Both the position numbers and the translations under genes were made by a program. Shown piece by piece: positions 11,307-20,086 of a stretch of 64,000 nt of DNA. Below the pieces are notes generated by a model that worked only from the letters and a program-made list of their open reading frames with translations, ran no database searches and was not told the DNA's origin. This DNA is from Gammaproteobacteria bacterium RIFCSPHIGHO2_12_FULL_41_20 (lineage in GTDB: Bacteria > Pseudomonadota > Gammaproteobacteria > DSM-16500). The DNA lies in NCBI GenBank assembly GCA_001801575.1, contig MGYC01000005.1, forward strand, positions 1-64,000, given 5' to 3'. Every line of letters starts with the position of its first letter. The first letter of the stretch is position 1.

Positions 11307-13040
11307 ATGCAAAAAAAAATAATAAGACGTTCTTTGTCAGAAGACATGCGTAGTTATCTTTCTGATATGCATCCTGTATTACGTCGTGTGTATTTGGCAC
11401 GAGGTGTGCATGATGTAGCAGAGTTAACGCATGAATTGGAAAAATTACAGCCCTACTCCTCTTTATTGAATATTGATCAGGCTGTGTCTTGTATTGCTCA
11501 CACGCTGATGACGCAACAATCGATTTTAATTGTCGGGGACTTTGATGCAGACGGTGCAACGAGTACCGCAGTGGCGATTCGTGCACTGCGAAGCTTTGGT
11601 GCACAACAGGTGAATTTTCTTGTTCCTAATCGGTTTGAATTTGGTTATGGATTAACGCCAGAGTTAGTAGAAGTAGCAAAAACATTTCAACCGGCCTTAA
11701 TTATTACTGTTGATAATGGTATTGCTAATCATAGTGGTGTGGCTGCAGCCAAAGCCGCAGGTATGCGCGTCGTGATTACTGATCATCATTTGCCTGCCGC
11801 GACATTGCCTGAGGCAGATGCGATTGTAAATCCTAATCAACTGGGAGATGCCTTTCCCAGTAAGAATTTAGCGGGTGTGGGTGTGACTTTTTATGTCATG
11901 TTGGCTTTGCGACGTTATTTGCTTGATCAAGGTTGGTTTGTCCAGCAAGCGCTACCTGAGCCAAACATGTCGCGACTATTAGATTTAGTTGCGTTGGGGA
12001 CTATTGCTGATTTAGTGCCATTGGATTACAACAATCGTATTCTTGTGCATCAGGGTATGCGACGTATGCGCGCAAAATTATGCTCGCCAGGTGTATTGAC
12101 GTTATTTGAAGTATCGGGTCGTGATATTACTAAGGCTATGACATCTGATGTGGGATTTAGTGTGGCAGCACGTTTAAATGCTGCGGGACGATTAAATGAT
12201 ATGTCATTGGGCATAGATTGTTTACTATGTGATGATTATTCTCGTGCTCGCGAGATGGCATTAACCTTGCATCAGCTTAATGTGGAGCGTCGTAGTATAG
12301 AACAAGACATGCATCATCAAGCCTTAGCAGCAATGGCGACTGTGCATGTAAATAAATTGCCATATGGGATTTGTTTGTTTGACGAAAGTTGGCATCAAGG
12401 TGTAATTGGGATTCTTGCCGCACGTATCAAAGAACGTTTTTATCGACCCACCATTATATTTGCGCCAGGGAAAAAAGGTGAATTAAAGGGGTCCGCACGT
12501 TCTATCCCAAATTTACATATTCGCGATATTTTGGCGGATATTGCTGTGGCTTATCCGGGGTTGATTATGCGGTTTGGCGGGCATGCCATGGCTGCAGGAT
12601 TAAGTATTGAAAGTAATAAGTTAGTTGAGTTTTCTGAGATCTTCAGTCAAATGGTGGCAAGAAAAATGACAGAGGATGATTTGTCTCAACGAGTATGGAC
12701 AGATGGTAGTTTAGGTCATGAATACTTAAATTTATCGACTGCAGAGCTACTGCGTGATGCGGGTCCGTGGGGGCAGCGATTTCCGGAACCGGTGTTTGAC
12801 GATGTTTTTCGTATTGTTGATCAGCGTATCGTTGGCGATAAGCATTTGAAGTTGGCTTTATCAAAAGACAATGGCCGAGTGCTCGATGCGATTGCGTTTT
12901 ATGTGGATTTGCGTCAATGGCCTAATCATCGTTGCCAAACTATACATGCTGCTTATCGATTAGATATTAATGAGTATAATGGTCGCCGCTCAGTGCAATT
13001 AATTGTTGAACACATGGAATTAGGCTCTGTGAAAGAATAA
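11307..13040 (+). CDS. recJ: single-stranded-DNA exonuclease RecJ (C-terminus ends in a repeat)
   Basis: 5'–3' ssDNA exonuclease of mismatch and recombination repair. 577 residues. DHH-family metal motifs 'GDFDADG' and 'ITDHHLP' are near residues 78 and 158, with the 'RFGGHAMAAG' motif of DHHA1 near 420. The last six residues, LGSVKE, and the stop codon come from a palindromic repeat (13022–13200). The same six residues end the unrelated hydrolase at 16941–17534. The core is intact, so activity is likely kept. Confidence 0.95.
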   Translation: MQKKIIRRSLSEDMRSYLSDMHPVLRRVYLARGVHDVAELTHELEKLQPYSSLLNIDQAVSCIAHTLMTQQSILIVGDFDADGATSTAVAIRALRSFGAQQVNFLVPNRFEFGYGLTPELVEVAKTFQPALIITVDNGIANHSGVAAAKAAGMRVVITDHHLPAATLPEADAIVNPNQLGDAFPSKNLAGVGVTFYVMLALRRYLLDQGWFVQQALPEPNMSRLLDLVALGTIADLVPLDYNNRILVHQGMRRMRAKLCSPGVLTLFEVSGRDITKAMTSDVGFSVAARLNAAGRLNDMSLGIDCLLCDDYSRAREMALTLHQLNVERRSIEQDMHHQALAAMATVHVNKLPYGICLFDESWHQGVIGILAARIKERFYRPTIIFAPGKKGELKGSARSIPNLHIRDILADIAVAYPGLIMRFGGHAMAAGLSIESNKLVEFSEIFSQMVARKMTEDDLSQRVWTDGSLGHEYLNLSTAELLRDAGPWGQRFPEPVFDDVFRIVDQRIVGDKHLKLALSKDNGRVLDAIAFYVDLRQWPNHRCQTIHAAYRLDINEYNGRRSVQLIVEHMELGSVKE

Positions 13041-13200
13041 CTTCCCTTTTTAACAGAGCAGATTGCTATCAGATGAATATGATCTGATTGAGAAAAAACA
13101 CAGGAATACTTGAGGTATTTCGAGTTTTTTCGAATGAAGATCGCATTCAGATGATAGTAAGATGACTGTTAAAAAGGGAAGTTATTCTTTCACAGAGCCT
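13022..13200. repeat. palindromic repeat K covering the recJ stop codon
   Basis: Outer arms AGGCTCTGTGAAAGAATAAC… (from 13022) and its complement ending at 13200 pair perfectly for about 35 bp (including CTTCCCTTTTTAACAG). The inner part is imperfectly self-complementary. Its reverse complement recurs at 17516–17655 with few differences. No clean flanking duplication is found. It provides the last codons of recJ. Confidence 0.85.
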
Positions 13201-13346
13201 TAGTGTGAAAATTTTTGTTGACTGTTTTTTTTGTTCACTATACGATTAGCCAGTTTATTTTGTATTACCTATTTGTTCAATTATCTTCGACTAAGAATTT
13301 CATCGTATATCCATCCTTCACCCTGTGCATCAACGCAGGATCCATA

Positions 13347-13443
13347 TCCTTGTTATGTGGTTTAGCCAAGGTATGTATGCTTGGTCGGTGCTAGGGGTGG
13401 CTGATGATCTTATATATTCCTATCTATTTTCATAACAAGGAGA
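13347..13443 (+). promoter_or_regulatory. leader with a possible Shine–Dalgarno-sequestering switch
   Basis: TCCTTGTTATG (13347–13357) is perfectly complementary to CATAACAAGGA (13431–13441), which contains part of the ribosome-binding site of the diiron-enzyme gene at 13450. The same CCTTG could instead pair with CAAGG at 13367–13371. The two pairings exclude each other, which would suit a translational on/off switch. This is read from sequence alone. No known riboswitch class was recognised. Confidence 0.35.
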
Positions 13444-13449
13444 ATTACC

Positions 13450-14367
13450 ATGCAAATGGGAGAAAATGTTTTATCTATGGCATTTCAACAACATCATACG
13501 GTGTATTTGCGCAATATTCATTTATTTTTAAGCAAAGTCTATTACGATATTTTGTATGGCGAAGATGATTTATTAATATCTGATTATTTGAAATTAACAC
13601 GGTTTAAAAAAATGGAAACAGAATGGATTAATCATGAGAAAGCACAATGTTTAAATCATTATAATTGTGATCAAGAAGTGTGTTCTATTCATGTGGTAAA
13701 ACAAGCTATACAACAACACCCTGTGTTTAATCATCTTTTGTTCAGTTATCTTGGTGATGAAGCCAGCACTGAACATATGCGACAGTTTTTACTTGGAGAG
13801 GCGGTGCTTAATGTGGAGTTTTTTGATTATCTGGTGCTTGCTGTTATTGGTGCGTCAGATGAAGCAAAGGCAGAAATAGTGACAAATATATGGGATGAAG
13901 CTGGCCGCAGTGATATTAGAAAATTTCATACTAATTTATTTAAGCGCTTACTATTTGATATGGGGCTGCAGTATAACCGCGATGAGTGTATTGCTACTAT
14001 GTCATGGGAGGGGCTAGCCGGCATCAATCTATTTAGTTATTTAGCTATTTATTCTTTTAATAAAATGAAATTTTTTGGTTTATTGGCAGCAACTGAATTG
14101 CTAGATCCTCCGCATTATCACCAGTTAAATAAAGGGCTAATACGATTATTCCCAAAAAAGAACGTTAATAGAATTTATTATGTAGAACATGAAACGTTGG
14201 ATGTTGAGCATGCGGATGGTTGGTTAAATAGAGTTATTCTTCCTGAGTTGGCACGTCGTCCACACAAAACCAGGGATTTTTGGTTGGGATTTTATCTTAG
14301 ACTAAATTCGGTAAAAAAATATTATGATCAACTGCTCACGACTTTTATGGTGAAGCAGGCAGCCTGA
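13450..14367 (+). CDS. heme-oxygenase-like diiron oxidase (HDO/TENA–PqqC superfamily)
   Basis: 305 residues. The metal-binding pattern of heme-oxygenase-like diiron enzymes is visible: E150…H160 in 'WDEAGRSDIRKFH', a candidate E216 in 'AATELLDP', and H247-x3-D251-x2-H254 in 'EHETLDVEHA'. Relatives with this pattern include UndA (fatty-acid decarboxylation), BesC (amino-acid cleavage), SznF (N-oxygenation) and chlamydial CADD. The substrate here is unknown. An AAGGAG site lies 6 bp before the ATG. It is the first gene of a putative operon with a methyltransferase 9 bp downstream. The upstream leader could fold over its ribosome-binding site. Confidence 0.8.
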   Translation: MQMGENVLSMAFQQHHTVYLRNIHLFLSKVYYDILYGEDDLLISDYLKLTRFKKMETEWINHEKAQCLNHYNCDQEVCSIHVVKQAIQQHPVFNHLLFSYLGDEASTEHMRQFLLGEAVLNVEFFDYLVLAVIGASDEAKAEIVTNIWDEAGRSDIRKFHTNLFKRLLFDMGLQYNRDECIATMSWEGLAGINLFSYLAIYSFNKMKFFGLLAATELLDPPHYHQLNKGLIRLFPKKNVNRIYYVEHETLDVEHADGWLNRVILPELARRPHKTRDFWLGFYLRLNSVKKYYDQLLTTFMVKQAA

Positions 14368-14376
14368 GGATGGATT

Positions 14377-15192
14377 ATGCAATACATGTTAACAAATGAC
14401 GCTATGCAAATTGCCAATGAATGGCAGAAGTATAAGGGGTATACAGTACGGCCGCTGGATAGTACTACATCTTATTATCAAAAAATAATTCGAGATAATA
14501 TACAAAAAGAAAACTTTTTAATTTATGGGGGAACACCGGAGATTAGAAGTATTTTTCAAAATTATTCGCTATATGTCACGTTGTTAGATAGGTCGGAAGA
14601 AATTATTCGCGCTATGGGATATTTAACATTGGAAAGAGTTCCTATCGCTAGTAATGAGTCATTTATAAAAGAAAATTGGTTATGTATAGAAGAGACAAAA
14701 AGAAAATATGATTTAATTTTAGGTGACGATGCTATTAACATGGTGCGCTGGTGTGATTTTGACTTGTTTTTATATAATGCGCATAGATTGCTCGTGGAGG
14801 ACGGTCTATTTGTTTGTCATTTATTAGTCAAGCCTTATGATCACTTCATTGATCAGGATTTTTTCGATATTGTTAATCAATATCATCGCAAAACTATCCT
14901 GTCTCAGTTTGACTTGGCTAGCCGGTTAAATTTTATTTGCTATGATAAAAATAGTTACGCTATGGGCTGGCAACGTACTATTACCATGCTTGGAAAAAAA
15001 CGTTTAGCGGTGCTGAATACACAGTTTGATTTCGTGGATACTTTCAAATTTTGTAATAGTCAGTTTTACTGTCCACCACAAATGCAATTTGAACAGCTTG
15101 TACAGCGGTATTTTAAAATCGTGGAGATCTTTTATCCGCACGAACATGAATATTGTTTGTTTGAGCCTGTTTATTGTCTACAAAGAAAATAA
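14377..15192 (+). CDS. probable class I SAM-dependent methyltransferase-like protein
   Basis: 271 residues. A Rossmann-like order is visible: 'FLIYGGTPEI' (weak motif I) near residue 47, 'YVTLLDRSEEII' (acidic end of strand 2) near 66, 'YDLILGDDAI' near 110 and 'LVEDGLFVCHLL' near 140. Motif I lacks the usual GxGxG, so SAM binding is inferred from the overall pattern only. It follows the diiron enzyme by 9 bp with a GAGGA site, and probably acts in the same pathway. The large hairpin at 15207–15622 separates it from the ATP-grasp gene. Confidence 0.65.
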   Translation: MQYMLTNDAMQIANEWQKYKGYTVRPLDSTTSYYQKIIRDNIQKENFLIYGGTPEIRSIFQNYSLYVTLLDRSEEIIRAMGYLTLERVPIASNESFIKENWLCIEETKRKYDLILGDDAINMVRWCDFDLFLYNAHRLLVEDGLFVCHLLVKPYDHFIDQDFFDIVNQYHRKTILSQFDLASRLNFICYDKNSYAMGWQRTITMLGKKRLAVLNTQFDFVDTFKFCNSQFYCPPQMQFEQLVQRYFKIVEIFYPHEHEYCLFEPVYCLQRK

Positions 15193-15206
15193 TATTTAAA
15201 TCTCTT

Positions 15207-15622
15207 CTACTCTCTAGAGCTGTCATCCTGAGTGTGATACTGTCATCCTGAGTGTGATGCTGTCATCCTGAGTGTGATGCTGTCATCCTGAGTGTGATAC
15301 TGTCATCCTGAGCGTGATGCTGTCATCCTGAGTGTGATGCTGTCATCCTGAGTGTTAGCGAAGGATCAGTGTCCTTCTTGAATTAGTTTAACAAGGACAC
15401 TGATCCTTCGCTAACACTCAGGATGACAGCATCACACTCAGGATGACAGCATCACGCTCAGGATGACAGCATCACACTCAGGATGACAGCATCACACTCA
15501 GGATGACAGCATCACGCTCAGGATGACAGTATCACACTCAGGATGACAGTATCACACTCAGGATGACAGTATCACACTCAGGATGACAGTATCACACTCA
15601 GGATGATAACTCTAGAGAGTAG
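15207..15622. repeat. giant palindrome F with tandem 20-bp units in both arms
   Basis: Outer arms CTACTCTCTAGAG (15207–15219) and CTCTAGAGAGTAG (15610–15622). The left arm holds seven 20-bp units (starts 15221 to 15341, unit TGTCATCCTGAGTGTGATRC). The right arm holds ten inverted units (15421 to 15601). Between them is the core AGCGAAGGATCAGTGTCC with its complement around a short spacer. CTCTAGAG occurs at both inner borders, but it is itself palindromic, so a target duplication cannot be separated from the inverted repeat. Confidence 0.85.
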
Positions 15623-15642
15623 GAAAAGGAGGATCCTTTTTT

Positions 15643-16944
15643 ATGCATACATTAATTTCATTTACAACTGAGCCACATTTTTTCATCGCAGCAAAAAAAC
15701 GCCTAGATACTTTAATGCAAGGTAAAAATATTGTTTTTATCGAGCCCTACGGCGCTGCGTTGTCTTTATTAAAACATGGGGTAAGGAAAGGTTACAACAT
15801 TATCATCCTCACCGCGGATCAAGATCTGCGTGTTGTACCTAGCGCCATCTTGATGTTGGCAGCATTGGCTATAAAAATAGACACGACAGATGAAGTTGCT
15901 ATTCTACAGCTAGCTGAAATATTACAAAAAATTATTAATATAAACGCAGTAATTCCTGGCTTTGAATATTTTGTTCCTATGACGGCAAGACTAAACGATT
16001 ATTTTGGTTTGCCAAGTATGAGATATGCTGATGCTCTTAAAGTTAGGCGCAAGGATTTAATGCGGGTATCATTACAAAAAGCTCAGCTATTTTTGCCAAG
16101 ATTTTCTATTGTTAACTCCATTGCGCAAGTGCAACAAGCCATAACTAACATGATGTTTCCTCTCGTGTGTAAGCCTATTGATGCTGCAGGCAGTGTTAAT
16201 GTAAGAAAAGCCAATAATCATGCAGAGCTTATGATTTCAGTAAAACGAATTTTAGATGGTAATGATATTTTATGGGGGCATAGATTATCCACTATGGCAC
16301 TGATAGAAGAATATATCAGTGGTAAAGAATTTAGCTTGGAAGGAGTGGTGCACAATCATGAAGTAACTCATTTTAGTTTGACAGAGAAATTTGTAGCTGA
16401 TCAAACGGAGTTTATTGAAATTGGACATATTGTTAATGTGCCAGTGCCTGCTCAGTTAAAGTCTATTTTAGAAAGTTATATTAACCGGGTTATATCCGTG
16501 CTTAAAATAAATAATTGCCCTTTCCATGCGGAAGTTAGAGTGCAAGAGAATGGGCAGCCAGTGTTAATGGAAATCGCAGCTAGATTAGCGGGCGATAGCA
16601 TTGGCGAGCTTATCTGTTTGTCTGGAGCAGAAAATTACTTTGATTGTATCTATGCTGCATATCTTCAAGAGGGTCGTGCAGAAAAATCATTGGTGCATTC
16701 CGTAGCGGGGATAAGATTTTTTTATAGGCCAACTATCTGTAGTTATTCAAGTGTGAATGGCATAGACAAAATACAGGATGCTTCTATTAAAGAGATACTT
16801 TTATATTATACACCTAATCAAGTTATTCCTGCTTTTCCTAAGCCATTACGTCGTCTTGGGCATGTGATAGTAAAACACCATGATTATGCAGAGCTAGTTA
16901 AAACATTAGATATTATCGATACGAAAATGGTGTTTTTATCATGA
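15643..16944 (+). CDS. ATP-grasp carboxylate–amine ligase
   Basis: 433 residues with an ATP-grasp core: 'FPLVCKPIDAAGSVNV' (ATP-binding lysine) near residue 175, 'ALIEEYISGKEFSLEGVV' near 225, and 'FHAEVRVQENGQPVLMEIAARLAGD' near 305, which supplies the Mg-binding Glu and the following Glu/Asn-type position. Relatives such as BacD or BesA join amino acids through acyl-phosphates. The substrate is not predictable here. AGGAGG lies 11 bp before the ATG. Its stop overlaps the start of the next gene by 4 bp. With the neighbours it suggests a small peptide-like or amino-acid-derived product. Confidence 0.85.
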   Translation: MHTLISFTTEPHFFIAAKKRLDTLMQGKNIVFIEPYGAALSLLKHGVRKGYNIIILTADQDLRVVPSAILMLAALAIKIDTTDEVAILQLAEILQKIININAVIPGFEYFVPMTARLNDYFGLPSMRYADALKVRRKDLMRVSLQKAQLFLPRFSIVNSIAQVQQAITNMMFPLVCKPIDAAGSVNVRKANNHAELMISVKRILDGNDILWGHRLSTMALIEEYISGKEFSLEGVVHNHEVTHFSLTEKFVADQTEFIEIGHIVNVPVPAQLKSILESYINRVISVLKINNCPFHAEVRVQENGQPVLMEIAARLAGDSIGELICLSGAENYFDCIYAAYLQEGRAEKSLVHSVAGIRFFYRPTICSYSSVNGIDKIQDASIKEILLYYTPNQVIPAFPKPLRRLGHVIVKHHDYAELVKTLDIIDTKMVFLS

Positions 16945-17534
16945 GTAAAAAGAGCAATGTAATTGTTATTCATGGTGCATACGGTTACCCAGAGGAGAAT
17001 TGGTTTGGGTGGATGATGCGAAAGTTAAAGGAAGTGCATGTTGATTGTTATGTGCCTGCCTTTCCTACGCCAAAAAATCAATCCTTAAAAAATTGGTTGA
17101 ATGTATTTTCCCAATACTATGAATCTATTATTAATAAAAAAACTATATTGATAGGGCACAGCTTGGGTGCGGCATTTGTGTTGCGATGGCTTGAAAAAAC
17201 AGATCGTCAAGTATTTTCTGCTATTTTAGTGGGCGCGTTTCTTGGGAAAGTAGGGATTGATAAATTTGACAGGATCAATCATAGTTTTTTTTATGCACCA
17301 TTTAAGTGGACTGCGATTCAAGATAATGCCAAGCAGTTTATTATATATAGAGGTGACAATGATTCTTACACCTCAGATCAAGATTTCCATCTTATTGCAC
17401 GGCAACTTAATGCGAAAAAAATCATTATTTCATGCGGCGGACATTTAAATGCGGCTGCAGGTTATTCGCAGTTTCCTCTGTTGTTATGGCAAGTGCTAAT
17501 GCTGATCAAGCTGTTAGGCTCTGTGAAAGAATAA
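16941..17534 (+). CDS. RBBP9/YdeN-type alpha/beta hydrolase (C-terminus ends in a repeat)
   Basis: 197 residues with 'VIVIHGAYGYPEENW' at the start, nucleophile motif GHSLGAA near residue 74, a likely acid in 'YRGDNDSY' and the histidine in 'SCGGHLNAAAGY'. This order and size match the small RBBP9-like serine hydrolases. The start overlaps the ATP-grasp stop (ATGA), implying coupled translation. The last residues LGSVKE and the stop are supplied by repeat K' (17516–17655) and are identical to the end of RecJ. It probably hydrolyses an ester or amide in the pathway. Confidence 0.8.
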   Translation: MSKKSNVIVIHGAYGYPEENWFGWMMRKLKEVHVDCYVPAFPTPKNQSLKNWLNVFSQYYESIINKKTILIGHSLGAAFVLRWLEKTDRQVFSAILVGAFLGKVGIDKFDRINHSFFYAPFKWTAIQDNAKQFIIYRGDNDSYTSDQDFHLIARQLNAKKIIISCGGHLNAAAGYSQFPLLLWQVLMLIKLLGSVKE

Positions 17535-17655
17535 CTTCCCTTTTTAACAGTCATCTTACTATCATCTGAATGCGATCTTCATTCTAAAAAACTCGAAATA
17601 CCTCAAGTATTCCTGCGTTTTTTCTCAATCAGATCACATTCATCTGACAGTAATC
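17516..17655. repeat. partial copy K' of the recJ-end repeat
   Basis: Matches the reverse complement of 13022–13200 closely from AGGCTCTGTGAAAG to about CATCTGACAG, then diverges. It has only one of the two outer arms. It covers the final codons of the hydrolase gene. Confidence 0.8.
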
Positions 17656-17671
17656 ACGGGTCACACCTTCT

Positions 17672-17757
17672 CAAGGTAATCAGCAGTTCCCGCTAACACT
17701 GTCATCCTGAGCGTCAGCGAAGGATGACAGTGTTAGCAGGAACTGCTGCAAGGTAAT
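17672..17757. mobile_element. 68-bp MITE with exact 9-bp target duplication
   Basis: Element 17681–17748 runs CAGCAGTTCCCGCTAACACTG…CAGTGTTAGCAGGAACTGCTG, with one mismatch in the arms. CAAGGTAAT occurs exactly on both sides (17672–17680 and 17749–17757). The core has CATCCTGAGCGTCAGCGAAGGATG. It shares its ends with the element at 35970–36156. It lies 33 bp before the EamA gene. Confidence 0.88.
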
Positions 17758-17781
17758 CAAAAAATCTTCTAAGGAGTTCAT

Positions 17782-18705
17782 ATGCAGAATTGGATAAATT
17801 TTGTTTTTATTGGTACGGTTGGTTGGGGGATATCATTATCTCTTATTAAAGTTTTATTAGGCTGTTTATCGCCATTAGATGTTGTACTGTATCGTATGAT
17901 TGTAGGGCTATTATTTTTAATACTATTAATAAAATTACTAGATTTAAGAGTTACTCATTTTACCAGTCTTATGAAAGACGGTGTTGTTTTCGGTATATTT
18001 AACGTAACGATGCCTTTTTACTTAACGTCTTATGCTGAGAAAACAGTTTCTAGTGCTTTATCTGCTGCGATTAATGGTCTTACTCCATTATGTACTTTTA
18101 TATTAGCCATATTATTTTTCAACGGCAAACAGCATGTACGTTATACACACTTTGTTAGCTTATTGTTGGGGTTGGCTGGTGTTGTTTTAGTGAATCAGCA
18201 GTTACACGGTATACCGGCTGGTGAAATAAGTTTGATTGCATTAATTTTATCTGGAATTTCTTATGCAATTTCAGCAAATTATTTGCGATCACGCACACAA
18301 ACCAACCACCCACTATTAATTTCAGCGGTTGCAGCGGGTGTGACAATCATCATGCTTTTATGCTACAAATGTATACGGGGAGAGTTAAGTCAATGGCCTA
18401 TGCCACGAGGACTTACACAAGGCGCTGCTTTGCTATGGTTGGGAGCAGTGGGTTCGGGTTGGTGCTTTTATTTGTATTGCGTATTAATACAAAATATGGG
18501 GGCAGTGACGGCCTCTATGACCACCTATTTAATGGTGCTAACAGGCCTATTTTCTGGGGTGGTCGTGTTAGGAGAGCGAGTATCAATACTAAGTTGGGTA
18601 GGATGCGGATGTATTTTATTATCACTGATATTAACTTTATCAATCCCCACTAAAAAACCTCACGCTATACTTAAACCTAGAAATGGCAGTTGGGCGCGGG
18701 TGTGA
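17782..18705 (+). CDS. EamA/DMT-family exporter
   Basis: 307 residues with about ten hydrophobic segments arranged as two EamA repeats ('SLIKVLLGCLSPLDVVLYRMIVG' and, in the second half, 'ISLIALILSGISYAISANYL'). The end of repeat 2 has 'GVVVLGERVSILSWVGCGCILL', typical of drug/metabolite exporters. TAAGGAG lies just upstream of the ATG. It follows the diiron–methyltransferase–ATP-grasp–hydrolase genes on the same strand and is a natural candidate for exporting, or importing precursors of, their product. Confidence 0.85.
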   Translation: MQNWINFVFIGTVGWGISLSLIKVLLGCLSPLDVVLYRMIVGLLFLILLIKLLDLRVTHFTSLMKDGVVFGIFNVTMPFYLTSYAEKTVSSALSAAINGLTPLCTFILAILFFNGKQHVRYTHFVSLLLGLAGVVLVNQQLHGIPAGEISLIALILSGISYAISANYLRSRTQTNHPLLISAVAAGVTIIMLLCYKCIRGELSQWPMPRGLTQGAALLWLGAVGSGWCFYLYCVLIQNMGAVTASMTTYLMVLTGLFSGVVVLGERVSILSWVGCGCILLSLILTLSIPTKKPHAILKPRNGSWARV

Positions 18706-18724
18706 AGCCAGCTAGGGTTGCAAA

Positions 18725-20086
18725 ATGAATGCACAGGATTACATTAATATTGAAAATAAACTATCAGCAGCAATGTTGCAGGAAGTCGTTGTTAATGTTG
18801 AAATTAAACAAGTATTACATGAAGTGGCGACCCTGCTTATTCCCGTTGTATTAGAGCCTATAAGAAAGTCATTAGATGATAACGGTTGTTTTGATGATTT
18901 ACCTGGGTATATCCAAAAATCCATTCAAGAATTAGCAGAAAACCATTCATGGCAATTGCGTCAATTAGGTGCGTTACTGCCAAATATTGCCACGTCACAA
19001 GAAATAGTGAATGAAAAAGAAAAGATAAAATTTTTGTTAGAAAAAATACAAGCACTGCTTTTGCATTGTCATCATATTAATGATGTGAGTGCAGCATCTA
19101 GGTTTATCAAGGCATTACTAGATTTATGCCGTTGTTATTTTGAATTTTTTCCCGCCTGTTTGCACGGCAATGACTATTCGCGCCTTAAAAAAGCTTTATG
19201 GCCGTCTACAGAGGAAATAGATTTTCGTATTAAACGCACTGAGTTAGGCGAAGATAGTCAAGTGGTTATTGGGGAGAAAGGAATTGGCACACAACCAGAT
19301 ATTGATTTGGTTTCTGTTAACGATGAGCATGGGCAGCGCGTAGGCCGTATTGCCGGCAAGTCAATTTTTTGGGGGTGTGATATGTCTAAGCGGTTGCAAT
19401 TAATTGTGGATGGTTTTGACGAACAAATACAAGATACGACAATGCAACATAATGTGGCGGAATATAAAAGATTAAAAAATTTATTATCTTATGCACAAGA
19501 TTTTTTAAACCATGCTCACTCTGAATTAGCGGTAGAAAAACAGCCACATTTAGAATTAAAAATAAATGTTTTAATGCAACGTTTAATAGAAATACAGTCG
19601 CTTTGCCCTGCTAACCTAATGAAAATGGAGTATTACCATATTCCATTAGATAAATCAGAACGTATGCCTATAGAGGAATATGCTAAATTATGTGAACCTA
19701 TTTTTAAGAAATTAGCCGGGTTATCTGGATTGTCTTTGCCTTTTGTTGCCAGTATTTCTGGATCCACATTACGTACATTAATTACTTTATATGATATTGG
19801 TGCTTTTGTTTATGCGGGAAATTTTCAGGTAGAAAAAATTCAAATCATAGCTAATTGTATTATGGGATTTTTCATTCAAAGTGGCCATCACTCTTATTTC
19901 GAAGTGGCAGAATCCTATAATAGATTATTAGATTATCTTGTGTTAGAGCATGCTGTGAAACAACGGCCTTATTATGTAATGGGAAATTATCTATCCTTTC
20001 TACACGGTTCTTATGCAACCCGAGTTATTGCGCGCGCTGGTTTGGAAGTGGAAACGCTGCTATTACAAGGAAAATATAATACTTAG
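18725..20086 (+). CDS. unassigned 453-residue protein
   Basis: No family recognised and no signal peptide or clear membrane segment. It appears helical and acidic. Features include a Cys/His-rich patch near residues 112–150 ('LLHCHHIND…LLDLCRCYFEFFPACLHG') and a C-terminal half with repeated aromatic and leucine residues. It lies 19 bp after the EamA gene and may share its transcript, but nothing shows a shared function. Size and lack of homology cues fit a lineage-specific, possibly effector, protein. The 3' end overlaps the convergent 20063 gene by 24 bp. Confidence 0.55.
   Translation: MNAQDYINIENKLSAAMLQEVVVNVEIKQVLHEVATLLIPVVLEPIRKSLDDNGCFDDLPGYIQKSIQELAENHSWQLRQLGALLPNIATSQEIVNEKEKIKFLLEKIQALLLHCHHINDVSAASRFIKALLDLCRCYFEFFPACLHGNDYSRLKKALWPSTEEIDFRIKRTELGEDSQVVIGEKGIGTQPDIDLVSVNDEHGQRVGRIAGKSIFWGCDMSKRLQLIVDGFDEQIQDTTMQHNVAEYKRLKNLLSYAQDFLNHAHSELAVEKQPHLELKINVLMQRLIEIQSLCPANLMKMEYYHIPLDKSERMPIEEYAKLCEPIFKKLAGLSGLSLPFVASISGSTLRTLITLYDIGAFVYAGNFQVEKIQIIANCIMGFFIQSGHHSYFEVAESYNRLLDYLVLEHAVKQRPYYVMGNYLSFLHGSYATRVIARAGLEVETLLLQGKYNT

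Noticed and set aside
15221-15620. Tandem 20-bp repeats as a CRISPR array
   Set aside because: The units abut without spacers and are mirrored in the opposite arm, so this is a palindromic repeat array. No cas genes are present.
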